Shown here piece by piece: positions 48,201 to 51,067 of a DNA stretch of 64,000 nt. Origin of the DNA: Undaria pinnatifida (lineage: Eukaryota; Sar; Phaeophyceae; Laminariales; Alariaceae); contig JABAKD010000018.1 of NCBI GenBank assembly GCA_012845835.1, positions 992,001 to 1,056,000 on the forward strand, given 5' to 3'. The notes beneath the pieces were generated by a model that saw only the letters and a program-made list of their open reading frames with translations, ran no database searches and had not been told where the DNA came from. The translations under genes and the position numbers were made by a program. Each line of letters begins with the position of its first letter. Within the stretch, counting starts at the first letter, position 1.

Positions 48201-49187
48201 TACGTTAGATTACAATTTTTGAAGGTTTGCTTTGCCCAGAATGTAGACATCATTTTTGGGGGAAATCTAACTCAAACAAAGAGGGGGCACATCGATCACA
48301 AGACTACAGTATAGGAGAAACGCTTTGCACGGTAATGGGGGACGCGTTTCCGCTACAATGATTTCCGAATGAGAGAGGTCTCCAATTTCGTATGTATGTC
48401 GTAAAATTGTCCTGCAGTATTTCGTGCTTGCTTTCCGTCCCGGCCCAAAGGTTCGTGCGTATCTGGCTTGATTTCCAATTTTGTCAGACCCAGTTCCACG
48501 TGCCCACAAGGTAAAAGAGCACCTCAATTTTGACGCCTCATAACAGAGTAGGGGCAATTATTCCGAAGAATGTGGCGGGGGTTCCATCTCTTCATCATTA
48601 GGGTGGGCGCTGCCAACTTCCTGTCCTAGCAAAAGAGTCAGACCCGATTCGGCGTTTGTCTATACCGAATTTGGAAAATATACCTGACCGAACTGCGGTG
48701 ATTACTCACAGCCAGATATATTACGTCTGTTCACATCGCGAAACCAATATGGACAACCAGGTGCGTATCCAAATGATCCCCCTACGATGTCAGAAGTGGT
48801 CCCCGGCTAGAGAACCTGGGCGACACCGGTGACGGAAGTGCCTGCGTCCATCTCTGCTGCAAACGTTGCTACCTCTGCTGGCGGGGTATATTTCGAGTTC
48901 AAAGTGCCCGGGGTGTATGTTTACCTCAGGAACACCAACAATGAAGAACGTGTACAAATTGATTAATTTTCGCCTAATAATTCCATGTCCTATCCGCCGC
49001 TTGCCGCAAACATTAGGACGCGGGCACCACTAAAGACATGCGCATAGCAAACGCCCTGGGGGAAATCGGTCCTTCCGTCATGATGGGCGTAGCTACGACA
49101 TTCCTGGGCATCATGCCGATGGCCTTCGCCCACAACGTGATCTTCCGAGTGTTTTTCAAGATGTTCCTCGTTATCATCAGCTTTGGG
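137..49187 (+). CDS. Patched/NPC1-like RND transporter with sterol-sensing domain, 16 exons seen, both ends missing
   Basis: Host gene spread over 49 kb. Exons at 137-260, 1812-1955, 12066-12133, 12994-13090, 16203-16318, 18922-19023, 21182-21290, 25169-25226, 26830-26930, 31726-31838, 33335-33476, 35441-35587, 36918-37037, 38531-38603, 40202-40269 and 49017-49187. Each is bounded by AG and by GT (or GC twice), and codon phase agrees at every join except the one before 21182. Translated in order they follow the Patched/NPC1 plan: sterol-sensing helices with GIDVDDM, a cytoplasmic linker, the first helix of half two, a lumenal domain, then the C-terminal bundle with GLVVDYMVH. The acidic pairs sit where RND proteins have their ion-relay residues. 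Family members move sterols or other lipids across or within membranes; the substrate here is unknown. About 584 codons are seen. The N-terminal helix, the first lumenal domain and the last helix are missing from the window or not found. Family call is firm; NPC1 versus Patched versus Dispatched is not settled. Confidence 0.85.
261..1811 (+). other. Intron 1 with palindromic repeats
   Basis: About 1.55 kb. It contains three copies of the palindrome CACTCGCGCGAGTG or close variants (near 684, 1362 and 1481), a second palindrome AGCTCCTCAATTGAGGA near 1069 and a related AGCTCCTCATGTTAAGAGCT near 1215. No reading frame here resembles a protein I recognise. Confidence 0.55.
1812..1955 (+). CDS. 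Patched-like gene, exon 2: sterol-sensing helices 2-3
   Basis: Acceptor TTTAAG at 1806-1811. Two bases finish the tyrosine codon begun in exon 1, then TIMIVFVKIAIG (helix 2), a basic cytoplasmic turn HVRRRTW, and WLGLSGVTLVVSAGFAAYG (helix 3). In the family this position reads L-G-x-x-G-V-x-x-V. Ends in A-F plus the first base of a glycine codon; donor GTATGG at 1956. A GT five bases later (1961) would put exon 3 out of frame. Confidence 0.88.
2400..3620 (+). repeat. Degenerate repeats rich in TATCAC/GTGATAT words
   Basis: The words TATCAC, GTGATAT and ACGTCA recur many times. Longer similar stretches start at about 2797 (GCCGTGAGGTAGTCACTGAA), 3203 (GCCGTGAGGTGGTCGCTGAA) and 3413 (GGCTGTGAGATCACC). 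The last resembles the head of the CAGCTGTGAGATCG repeats at 4.0-4.5 kb, so this may be an older, decayed part of the same array. Unit borders cannot be set by eye. Confidence 0.35.
4028..4260 (+). repeat. CAGCTGTGAGATCG repeat, copy 1
   Basis: Begins near CACTCCAGCTGTGAGATCG, then a shared body: GAAACTCGTCTTTGC, TGATACTCCGATTGCGCGTA, a TGTCCTCGTTATAG stretch, and a tail ending near TGCGCGAAACCTATACTAG. Copy 2 starts about 265 bp further on in the same direction. No coding potential seen. Confidence 0.65.
4293..4500 (+). repeat. CAGCTGTGAGATCG repeat, copy 2
   Basis: Same order of blocks as copy 1, with the tail GTCTGTGCGCGGGAACTAT and CCCGTTTCTGAGG clearly visible. It is the best preserved unit beside the copy at 8567. 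Its tail leads directly into the G-rich sequence that follows. Confidence 0.7.
4500..6100 (+). repeat. G-rich tandem array with long poly-G runs
   Basis: A recurring unit contains CTGTGCGTGGAAGCTAT, a GGGGATAA..CTGACG stretch, AAATGTATCAGTTTATCAT, a TCCTGTAAGTCG stretch, then a run of 8 to 18 G on the + strand (for example near 4576, 4642, 4739, 4940-5000, 5220-5250, 5460-5515, 6040). Part of the repeat head recurs near 5290. The runs are unusually long and always on the same strand, with many sites able to form G-quadruplexes. Predicted proteins here (Gly/Arg-rich) are composition artefacts. Confidence 0.7.
6101..8566. other. Intron 2 stretch with no recognised feature
   Basis: No exon-like frame and no family repeat seen on either strand. 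At about 6960-7000 a short run reads like the helix-3 region of the host gene (AGFVTYGINSTFGM), resembling the end of exon 2. It has no matching splice frame and may be a decayed partial duplicate of that exon. Confidence 0.4.
8567..8776 (+). repeat. CAGCTGTGAGATCG repeat, copy 3
   Basis: Full-length copy (about 210 bp) in the same direction as those at 4.0-4.5 kb: ATCCCAGCTGTTAGATCGG, TCGGAACTCATCTTTGC, ACTCCGATCGCGCGTATC, TGTCCTCATTAGGG, TCAACAGGGTGATCTTAGG, GTCTGTGCGCCGAAACTAT. It stands alone, so the family is dispersed as well as tandem. Confidence 0.7.
9646..11410. repeat. Minisatellite of near-palindromic CTTCCACGAAAGCTTCC units
   Basis: Roughly 1.7 kb of a 10-14 bp degenerate unit. 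In the left part (9646-10060) the + strand mostly reads CTTCCACGAAAGC; in the right part (10565-11410) it often reads CTTCCGTGAAAGC, close to the reverse complement. AAGCTT recurs many times. Because units are near-palindromic, several frames on both strands stay open for up to 200 codons (rich in S, T, F, H, G, E). These are by-products, not genes. The stretch 10300-10560 is less regular. Confidence 0.8.
11411..12065 (+). other. 3' end of intron 2
   Basis: No repeat family recognised. A frame running from about 11684 through exon 3 to 12160 is open by chance; only its last part (from 12066) fits the host protein. The acceptor is GTCGCAG at 12059-12065. Confidence 0.5.
12066..12133 (+). CDS. 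Patched-like gene, exon 3: sterol-sensing signature helix
   Basis: Two bases complete a glycine begun in exon 2, then ISFTSLAQ and ILPFILIGIDVDDM. This is the diagnostic helix-4 motif of Patched/NPC1 sterol-sensing domains (LPFxxxGIGVDDMF); the paired aspartates are the RND ion-relay position. Acceptor GTCGCAG, donor GTGGGC at 12134, ends on a codon boundary. Confidence 0.9.
12134..12993 (+). other. Intron 3
   Basis: 860 bp with ordinary composition. No repeat family or other gene recognised. Confidence 0.5.
12994..13090 (+). CDS. Patched-like gene, exon 4: loop after helix 4
   Basis: Reads FVIVAAFDKTDPSL, then a conserved cytoplasmic segment VEDRVALGLKRCGASVT. In Patched/NPC1 proteins the same place has an E-R-x-G-x-A-L-x-x-x-G-x-S-[IV]-T pattern leading to helix 5. 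Acceptor CCGCCAG, donor T|GTGAGA at 13091. It ends one base into a codon that exon 5 completes to tyrosine. Confidence 0.9.
13091..16202 (+). other. Intron 4
   Basis: 3.1 kb. It holds a truncated CAGCTGTGAGATCG repeat at 13418-13545 and a degenerate palindrome (TTACCCGCCCGAATGA) near 14940. The rest shows no gene or repeat I can name. Confidence 0.5.
13418..13545 (+). repeat. CAGCTGTGAGATCG repeat, copy 4 (truncated)
   Basis: Head and middle of the unit only: CACTCCAGCTGTGAGG, GCGAAACTCATCTTTGCC, CTACTCCGACCGCGCGTATT, GTCCTCAATGACG. The tail with GTCTGTGCGCGAAAC is absent. Confidence 0.6.
16203..16318 (+). CDS. Patched-like gene, exon 5: sterol-sensing helices 5-6, GC donor
   Basis: Acceptor GACGTTTAG. 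After the split tyrosine it reads SLTNMFAFILGSTSSLPALE, then FCFYAATAIFFDFLLQ. This matches the family pattern TSLTNFxAFxxGxxxxxPALxxFCxYAAxA. The exon must end at CAG (16316-16318) for exon 6 to join in frame, and the next bases are GCATGT, so the intron starts with GC rather than GT. Confidence 0.9.
17063..17303 (-). mobile_element. MITE of the GTTCTACGATAGCC family
   Basis: About 241 bp, reversed relative to the 37.5 and 49.9 kb copies. The right end reads GGCTATCGTAGAACGACTC. The inside carries the reverse of the family core (TATTTCAGGAGACACGGC, TTTGATTCAAAACCGACGA). The left end (GAAAGAATCAACGATATCC) is a weak match. No coding capacity. Confidence 0.55.
17483..17508. repeat. TA dinucleotide repeat
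   Basis: An uninterrupted AT/TA run of about 26 bp. A shorter TA run lies at about 24355-24371. Confidence 0.9.
18922..19023 (+). CDS. Patched-like gene, exon 6: end of helix 6 and start of cytoplasmic linker
   Basis: VTAFVALLTMDANRQK, then RIDWCCCFKSENFMEQ. In the family the sixth helix ends in F-V-A-x-L-x-x-D-x-x-R, followed by a cytoplasmic linker that often begins with a cysteine-containing stretch. Acceptor GGGACAG at 18915-18921, donor CAG|GTGGGG at 19024, 34 whole codons. The CCC cluster at the membrane edge could be a lipidation site; that is a guess. Confidence 0.88.
19024..21181 (+). other. Intron between exons 6 and 7, probably hiding a linker exon
   Basis: Exon 6 ends on a codon boundary, while the natural start of exon 7 (21182) is one base out of phase. 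Either a small exon with length 3n+2 lies here, or exon 7 starts earlier, at 20997, after GCTGCCAG. Also present: a palindromic repeat near 19742 with a tail to 19945, a fragment of the GTTCTACGATAGCC family at about 19990-20075 and a full copy at 20538-20788. Confidence 0.5.
20538..20788 (+). mobile_element. MITE of the GTTCTACGATAGCC family
   Basis: About 251 bp. The left end GAGTCGTTCTACGATAGAC and the right end GGCTATGGAAAAACTAGTC are inverted matches. The internal core GAAATCGATCGTTTGGAAAC then CGCTCCCGGACGAATC is shared with the 37.5 and 49.9 kb copies. Non-coding. Confidence 0.65.
21182..21290 (+). CDS. Patched-like gene, exon 7: first helix of the second half
   Basis: FMKGAYASFIL then GKALVLLGTAGLLAAGIYG and ATQ. 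This is the canonical start of the second repeat in NPC1/Patched proteins (F-x-x-x-Y-A-x-x-L-x-x-x-x-x-K-x-x-V, ending in Y-G-x-x-Q). Donor CAG|GTGCAA at 21291, ends on a codon boundary. Starts after CTACTTCAG; starts at 21146 or 20997 are also possible, and only 20997 joins exon 6 directly in frame. Confidence 0.85.
21856..22116 (+). repeat. Palindrome-bearing interspersed repeat
   Basis: Starts near GCTACAGCAAGGGGGTACCC and includes one decayed (AGTCGCGCCAGTGACT, 21897) and one good palindrome (GTCACTCGCGCGAGTTAC, 22042). It ends near CAACATAACCCCCATACTGT, a tail also found at 14395. Borders are estimated from the 24.2 and 47.1 kb copies. Confidence 0.45.
23722..23920 (-). mobile_element. 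Degraded MITE of the GTGCTACGATAGAGGT family
   Basis: Reversed relative to the 33.9 kb copy. It starts GACGAACGCTACGGTAGATG, contains CCAAAATCGTCGGAAAAT and a CCATGGGATTCCTCATCCGG block in the order expected for the reverse strand, and ends near AGGTCTTGAGCTAGCAC. The right end is worn. Confidence 0.45.
24208..24479 (+). repeat. Palindrome-bearing interspersed repeat, best palindrome
   Basis: From GATACGGTAGGGGGTACCC to ATTGTACCGTGCC; the ends are roughly inverted (ACGGTA at left, TACCGT at right). It contains a perfect 24-bp palindrome at 24403-24426 whose centre is GTCACTCGCGCGAGTGAC, plus a GGCGCAACGTAGCTAACC word also found at 16506. About 270 bp, no coding capacity. It looks like a non-autonomous element. 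Confidence 0.55.
25169..25226 (+). CDS. Patched-like gene, exon 8: start of second lumenal domain (58 nt)
   Basis: VKEGFDFLDLAPDDHHARD plus one base. In the family the second lumenal domain starts with L-x-D-x-x-P-x-D-S-Y shortly after helix 7, which fits FLDLAPDD. Acceptor ATGCTCAG, donor T|GTGAGT at 25227. The split codon becomes tyrosine with exon 9. It is very short, but both neighbours fit in phase. Confidence 0.8.
25684..25960. mobile_element. Two pieces of the GTGCTACGATAGAGGT MITE family, head to head
   Basis: The left piece starts GGGCTACGATAGAAGTGCAC and runs + to about 25880 with the family body (GGGAGCTCAAGACCT, ATGGGGCCTAGGTACAC, CCGACGATTTGG). At 25881 ACGCGTGAAACGATAGAGGT opens a second piece reading in the - direction (TAGCATTTTTG, TTTTCTGAATGAC). 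This suggests a later insertion or an internal inversion. Confidence 0.5.
26105..26464 (+). repeat. Tandem duplication, period 177 bp, two units
   Basis: Two near-identical units begin CGATTCGCCTCTC (26110 and 26287), run through AGCACACGGCAGAACCCC and GGCATGAGTCCAGTTACAC, and end GAACGTGTGGCGCGTGAT. A small number of differences suggests a fairly recent duplication. No function seen. Confidence 0.9.
26830..26930 (+). CDS. Patched-like gene, exon 9: second lumenal domain
   Basis: After the split tyrosine: ANV, then ARRYELEIDTHYVQLNIHTE and DIDYRNISVQ. Acceptor is a pyrimidine-rich stretch ending GACAACAG at 26829; donor CAG|GTAAGT, a perfect consensus, at 26931. The frame is open further upstream, but only the 26830 start fits the phase of exon 8. 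Sequence in this part of the family is variable, so the call leans on frame and order. Confidence 0.82.
27366..27619 (+). mobile_element. MITE of the GTGCTACGATAGAGGT family
   Basis: About 254 bp. Left end GACGCGCGTTGCGACAAAAC, then GTGCACCACG; right end GCTGCCTCCATCGTAGCACG. Body blocks (AATTTGGGAAATTACTAAG, CCATAGCCCAAGGTATA, TTTCGGTTAAGGAGC, AACCATTTCAGACG) match the other copies in order. Confidence 0.65.
27750..28462. mobile_element. Inverted-repeat transposon rich in CCAGTCGAAA words, carrying a foreign insert
   Basis: The left end (27764-27798, TACTGTCGGATTCGACAGTC then GAAAACGGC) and right end (28416-28451, GCCGGTTTCGACTGG then CGTAATCCGACTG) are inverted copies of each other, and similarity extends a few bases outside. 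Many internal copies of CCAGTCGAAA and TTTTCGACTG occur in both directions near each end. Between them lies unrelated sequence with an 82-codon frame (28078-28326). About 0.7 kb and without a transposase, so non-autonomous, in the manner of Pack-type elements. Confidence 0.65.
28078..28326 (+). CDS. Captured reading frame resembling a signal/plastid presequence (82 aa)
   Basis: Starts MLAWISLLLLVAASQRGAFL, a short N-region, a strongly hydrophobic core, then GAFL. In stramenopile plastid proteins a signal peptide ends in an A-x-A-F motif followed by a Ser/Arg-rich transit stretch; here the sequence after GAFLVRSPA is basic and rich in R, P, S and T. It lies wholly inside the inverted-repeat transposon, so it is probably a captured first exon of a host gene. 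Whether it is expressed is unknown; it could also be open by chance. Confidence 0.4.
   Translation: MLAWISLLLLVAASQRGAFLVRSPAACIPRRHQRGTPILSANPKTTNSLGRGFVEPWLAEKARSTEISTAVQTAVLPHTNRL
28924..29010 (+). mobile_element. 3' fragment of a GTGCTACGATAGAGGT MITE
   Basis: Only the right end is clear: TTTGGACTATGGATTCCCGT, then GCTGCCTCCATCGTAGCGCA. No matching left end was found upstream. A similar worn right end sits at about 29690-29762 (GGGTTAAAGAGCCCCGTCAT then ATTAGCATTCGTC). Confidence 0.45.
30125..30467. repeat. Minisatellite of GATGTTATGAT units
   Basis: About 340 bp of irregular GATGTTAT/GATGATGTT units, with scattered variants (GATGTTGTCAT, GATGTTTTGAT). A/T-rich and not coding. Confidence 0.85.
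30540..30700 (+). repeat. Palindrome-bearing interspersed repeat (part)
   Basis: GCGCAGCGTCGCCAAG and a CATTGGGGTTGTACAACG word precede GGCGGCAAGGAAACGGGG and the palindrome CACTCGCGCGAGTG at about 30653. The same word order is seen near 22030 and 24395. Confidence 0.5.
31726..31838 (+). CDS. Patched-like gene, exon 10: second lumenal domain
   Basis: AQIQATDAMMIGGQYVV then GPVTSWLTSFVEWANNNTEY and two bases of a serine codon. A segment of this type (P-x-x-S-W-x-x-x-F-x-x-W) is typical of the second lumenal domain of protist Patched-like proteins. Acceptor CATTGTCAG at 31725, donor AG|GTGCGC at 31839. Confidence 0.87.
31839..33334 (+). other. Intron 10, nothing recognised
   Basis: 1.5 kb without a clear repeat family or gene. 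The open frame 32146-32466 has no recognisable features. Confidence 0.5.
33335..33476 (+). CDS. Patched-like gene, exon 11: second lumenal domain, GC donor
   Basis: One base completes serine, then VNVRTSGAYLVYSDPTTFYP, ALTNFTHDEDNVRFLAD and IVFNDDGEIE. The F-Y-x-x-L-x-x-F block followed by D-I-x-F-N-D-D-G-x-I is a strong family hallmark just ahead of the C-terminal bundle. Acceptor GCTACCAG at 33334. The frame of exon 12 requires an end at GAG (33476), followed by GCAAGT: a consensus-like GC donor. Using the GT at 33481 would break the frame. Confidence 0.88.
33477..35440 (+). other. Intron 11 (GC-AG)
   Basis: 2.0 kb. It contains a well-preserved MITE (33862-34116), the palindrome words GAGGAGCTCGAGGAAC (34446) and CACTCGCGCGAGTG (about 34873), and a weaker CACTCGTGCGAGT (35023). 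Confidence 0.6.
33862..34116 (+). mobile_element. Intact-looking MITE of the GTGCTACGATAGAGGT family
   Basis: 255 bp. The left end GACGCGTGCTACGATTGAGG and the right end CCTCTATTGTAGCACGCGTC are inverted matches (19 of 21 over the full ends). Flanking GGGT on both sides is a likely 4-bp target duplication. Body blocks in order: TCCGGGAGCTTAAGAC, CCATGGCCTACGAGGTACAC, TTTCCGACGATTTTCGG, AAGGAGCCCCGTCACTC. No coding capacity, so it must depend on an enzyme supplied elsewhere. Confidence 0.85.
35441..35587 (+). CDS. Patched-like gene, exon 12: end of second lumenal domain
   Basis: ISRSGMFLVGVTSTQKYIDT, then LLDVRDVVGQ and a hydrophobic FSYVFLFVEM. In the family a D-x-x-R-x-x-V segment is followed by F-x-Y-x-F-x-F-x-E-Q, the lead-in to helix 8. 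Acceptor CCGACGACAG at 35440, donor ATG|GTACGG at 35588, 49 whole codons. Confidence 0.88.
35588..36917 (+). other. Intron 12, nothing recognised
   Basis: 1.3 kb. A leucine- and cysteine-rich open frame (36330-36701) looks membrane-like by composition, but it does not fit the family at this place and exons 12 and 13 join directly in phase. Confidence 0.5.
36918..37037 (+). CDS. Patched-like gene, exon 13: helix 8 and start of helix 9
   Basis: FLVVYKELLLNFFLALVAVI, then VLSFLVLGKPVVVIIVSLTV. Forty whole codons; the hydrophobic run with a GKP turn is the standard helix 8-9 pair after the second lumenal domain. Acceptor GATGACAG at 36917, donor GTAAGC at 37038. Confidence 0.9.
37110..37360 (+). 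mobile_element. Intact-looking MITE of the GTGCTACGATAGAGGT family
   Basis: 251 bp, 73 bp after the exon 13 donor. Left end GACGGGTTCTACGATAGAGA, right end GTCTATCGTAGCACGCGTC. TGTT flanks both sides as a 4-bp target duplication. Body blocks match the 33.9 kb copy (GCATTCGGGAGCTTAGGACC, ACCGACGATTTGG, AAAAGCCCC). Confidence 0.82.
37503..37761 (+). mobile_element. MITE of the GTTCTACGATAGCC family
   Basis: About 259 bp. Left end GAGAATCGTCTTACGGTATT followed by a C run; right end a G run, then GGCTATCGCAGAATCGGTC. Core: GCGAAATCGCCGGTTTTGAA, then CATCCGGCCGAATCTCCTG. Shares its core and both ends with the copy at 49875. Confidence 0.7.
38531..38603 (+). CDS. Patched-like gene, exon 14: helix 9-10
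   Basis: AIIDVDLLGFVYHWGLEING then ITVV and one base. The pattern D-V-x-L-x-x-x-x-x-W-G-L-x-[IV]-N-x-[IV]-[ST] is a hallmark of the C-terminal half of NPC1/Patched proteins. Acceptor GCTGTCAAG at 38530 and donor G|GTTATG at 38604 are both weak. They are chosen because the split codon then gives E, making E-L-V-M-A-V-G with exon 15, as usual in the family. Confidence 0.8.
38604..40201 (+). other. Intron 14 with palindromic words
   Basis: 1.6 kb. Words of the palindromic repeat family occur (GTGCTCCTCATGTTAAAGG near 38848, GAGCTCCTCATGTTAGGAGC near 39262, AGTTCTTCATGTAAAGAACT near 39354). No gene seen. Confidence 0.5.
40202..40269 (+). CDS. Patched-like gene, exon 15: helix 10 with second acidic motif
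   Basis: LVMAVGLVVDYMVHIVHYIL plus HQ. This is the second-half counterpart of the GxxxDD motif: A-V-G-L-x-V-D-Y, followed by H-I-x-H, among the most conserved parts of the family. Acceptor from a pyrimidine-rich stretch ending TCCTCAG at 40201; donor CAG|GTATTG at 40270. Confidence 0.92.
40596..43306 (+). repeat. Near-identical duplicated block, copy 1
   Basis: Begins TTGGCTGCAGGAATTATG and matches 61291-64000 base for base, with about ten substitutions and one 1-bp length change (about 99.6% identity). The right border is unknown because copy 2 meets the window end. It includes a decayed palindrome (near 41096), the start of a MITE (GACGCATGATACGTTAGAGG, near 41514) and the left part of the DIRS-like fossil. 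Sequence left of 40596 is unrelated to that left of 61291. Confidence 0.97.
43642..43888 (+). mobile_element. MITE of the GTGCTACGATAGAGGT family inside the DIRS-like fossil
   Basis: About 247 bp: left end GATGCGTGCTACGACAGCGG, right end ACCTCTATCGTAGCACGC. The body has TTTCCGGCGATTTTAGG and GGAGCCCCGTCATTC. It sits between the gag-like part and the reverse transcriptase part, so it inserted after the retroelement did. It lies outside the part of the duplication visible in copy 2. Confidence 0.75.
47071..47338 (+). repeat. Palindrome-bearing interspersed repeat
   Basis: About 268 bp, from AGCTACGGTAAGGGGGTGAC to GGGTACCCACCGTACGGTAG; the ends are rough inverted matches. Contains the palindrome variant CACTCGTGCGAGTG near 47125 and GACAATGGAATGATAAGCTA then CGCTGCGCC, which recurs in other copies. 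Confidence 0.55.
47640..47720 (+). mobile_element. 3' fragment of a GTGCTACGATAGAGGT MITE
   Basis: Right-end blocks only: GATTTCGGGTTGAGGTGCCC, then ACATCTATCGTATCAC. No left end found. Confidence 0.4.
49017..49187 (+). CDS. Patched-like gene, exon 16: helices 11-12
   Basis: DAGTTKDMRIANALGEIGPS, then VMMGVATTFLGIMPMAFAHN and VIFRVFFKMFLVIISFG. The pattern R-x-x-x-A-L-x-x-x-G-P-S-V-x-x-G, then T-T-F-L-[GA], then F-x-x-F-F-K-M-F, is a family signature for the last two helices. Acceptor AACATTAG at 49016, donor GGG|GTCAGT at 49188, 57 whole codons. The next exon should carry a short H-x-x-x-x-L-P-V-x-L segment and the tail; it was not found. Confidence 0.92.
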
Positions 49188-49211
49188 GTCAGTGCTTACA
49201 GTGGTTGTTGG

Positions 49212-49461
49212 GCCGCGTGCTACGACAGGAGTGCACCGTTTTTTTTCTGGGGTTCCTCAATTTTGGGAGCTTACGATTTCTCCCAAAAAATGCTGATTTA
49301 GAGAAAAACTAAGCTACTATCGGATGAAAAAGCCCATGATCTAGGTGTACAAGGAAACTCGTGATAAACAAATGAGCTATGTCGGACGATTTTGGGTCAA
49401 GGTGCCCCGTCATTCATTAAACATCTCAAGATAAAGTGAAAATTTTATCGCAGCATGCGTC
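49212..49461 (+). mobile_element. MITE of the GTGCTACGATAGAGGT family, 24 bp after exon 16
   Basis: 250 bp: left end GCCGCGTGCTACGACAGGAG, right end TTTTATCGCAGCATGCGTC. TTGG flanks both sides (4-bp target duplication). Body: TTTTGGGAGCTTACGAT, CCATGATCTAGGTGTAC, GTCGGACGATTTTGGG. It begins just behind the exon 16 donor without touching it. Confidence 0.8.
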
Positions 49462-49874
49462 TTGGGGTGGTTCATATCCATGGCAAGGGTCTATCCTCGG
49501 CGATGGTTTGTTCCACAACAGGTTTACTGCCTGCAATACGAGGGTAGGGAGCAAAAAACCCTTTCAAACTGCTGGCTAGCGGTTAACAAACATAGCATGT
49601 AATATGTCTCCAGAACCAATTGGGCCTCATAGGCTGAGAAGCGTGTGTTCGCCCTCGTTTGCCGAAGGCAAGATGCGTAGACGAGACGGACACGAGCACA
49701 TATCGCCGCAGCAACAAAAGGCAGAAAGAGTCACCATATTCCACCCTTTTTTACGTTGTGTGTGTCGAACCTGATCACTTTCTTTGTGTAACCACGGCCG
49801 GAGGTCACAATAAATATGCACAAGAATTTGTGGATATAGCAGAACCACGCTTACGGGGCCCTCACCCCAAGAGT

Positions 49875-50126
49875 GAGTCGTTCTACAGTAGCCCCCCCAA
49901 CACCCTTTTCTTTAACGAAATCGCCGGTTTTGAAACCAGCTCCTGGCCGTATCTCCTGAAATACAGTGCCCCATGCAGCCCCGACGTAATCGTTCGATAG
50001 ACCTTTGCAAGCATGAAAATGATTGAGGATCCTTTTTTCATAGCACCCTTCCTCGGGTCTAGCAGCCATGAAACGTTCGTTAAAGAAAACCGCCGTTTTT
50101 TTGGGGGGGCTATCGCAGAATCAGTC
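49875..50126 (+). mobile_element. MITE of the GTTCTACGATAGCC family
   Basis: 252 bp: left end GAGTCGTTCTACAGTAGCC followed by a C run; right end a G run, then GGCTATCGCAGAATCAGTC. Core AACGAAATCGCCGGTTTTGA, then CTCCTGGCCGTATCTCCTG, as in the 37.5 kb copy. Confidence 0.75.
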
Positions 50127-50787
50127 GAGTTCTCCCTTGAATCTCATCACCTTCCGATGCGTGTTGCCATCGGTGTGCAAAAAACCACCCGCAAGGGGCC
50201 GACGACTATATTAAATTGCAGAGTTGCGAGGAAGATGCGGAGGCTTGATGCTGCTCACAGAGCAACTAACTGCGCCTTGGGGGCTTGGTGCACGCGATGC
50301 CGGATTTGTAGGTGGAAATTTCGATCGCTTTTCTAGCGTTGTGGGATGCGAGTCTATGGTCATATGGTGCTATCATGGAGGAAATTCGTACGCCTACCAC
50401 TCACTGCCAACCCACTCTTTCTTCGCGTGGCCTGGCTTTGAAGAGGGTTTGTGATAAAAGCCGACCTACGGTGGGGGCGCCACTTATGGGGCATATTTAT
50501 CGACGGTATAAATATTCTGGCGTGTGTGACGGTTCCTTTGGTTGTAGTTTCGACATGTGCACCGGCGTACGGCAATTCTATGTTTTATGTTGTGCAAGGT
50601 GTTGTGTGCATTTATCCGTTTTTCCTGTGTGCTACTGAACCATGCGCGGGTGGCCTTGCCGTGATTCACAGTAGGGGTAAACGTACCTGCCCTGCAGAAG
50701 CCGTGGCGGTCTATGATCAACACACTCAGGCATTTGGAGTTCAGATGGTACCCTGGATCACCGTCGCCGTTTACACATGTTAGAAAC

Positions 50788-51067
50788 GACACACGCTCTG
50801 CCTTAAGGTGCACCATTTCCTTTACGGGACTCTTAACCTTTAACGGAGCTGTATCCAAATAGCACAATAGTACCTCATGCAAAAAGTATTATGGAGCTAA
50901 TTCAAGGTTCATCCCGGTTACCAACCAAACGCAAGACCCAGGCATAAAAAATAAAAATATTAGCGAAACAAAAATGTGACATTCAGTCCATTTATGGGTT
51001 AAACGAATCTTGCCATTCCGAAACGTAAATGGCACAAAAAATGCTACCTGCTATCGCAACGAGCGCC
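50788..51067 (+). mobile_element. Worn MITE of the GTGCTACGATAGAGGT family
   Basis: Left end GACACACGCTCTGCCTTAAG then GTGCACCATTTCC; right end GCTACCTGCTATCGCAACGA. The body keeps ACGGGACTCTTAACC and GGGTTAAACGAATCTTGCCA. About 280 bp, more diverged than the 33.9 kb copy. Confidence 0.5.

Larger units (their letters stand above)
40270..49016 (+). other. Intron 15, 8.7 kb, holding a DIRS-like fossil
   Basis: The two flanking exons join in phase over this distance. Contents: a block at 40596-43306 that recurs at 61291-64000, a DIRS-like fossil to about 47.0 kb with a MITE inside it, a palindromic repeat at 47071-47338, a MITE end at about 47640-47720, and 47720-49016 with nothing recognised. 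Confidence 0.7.

Noticed and set aside
49038-49301. A small independent membrane protein starting at the ATG at 49038
   Set aside because: The first 50 codons match an internal part of Patched/NPC1 proteins and extend upstream of the ATG to a splice acceptor; the rest reads into a MITE.
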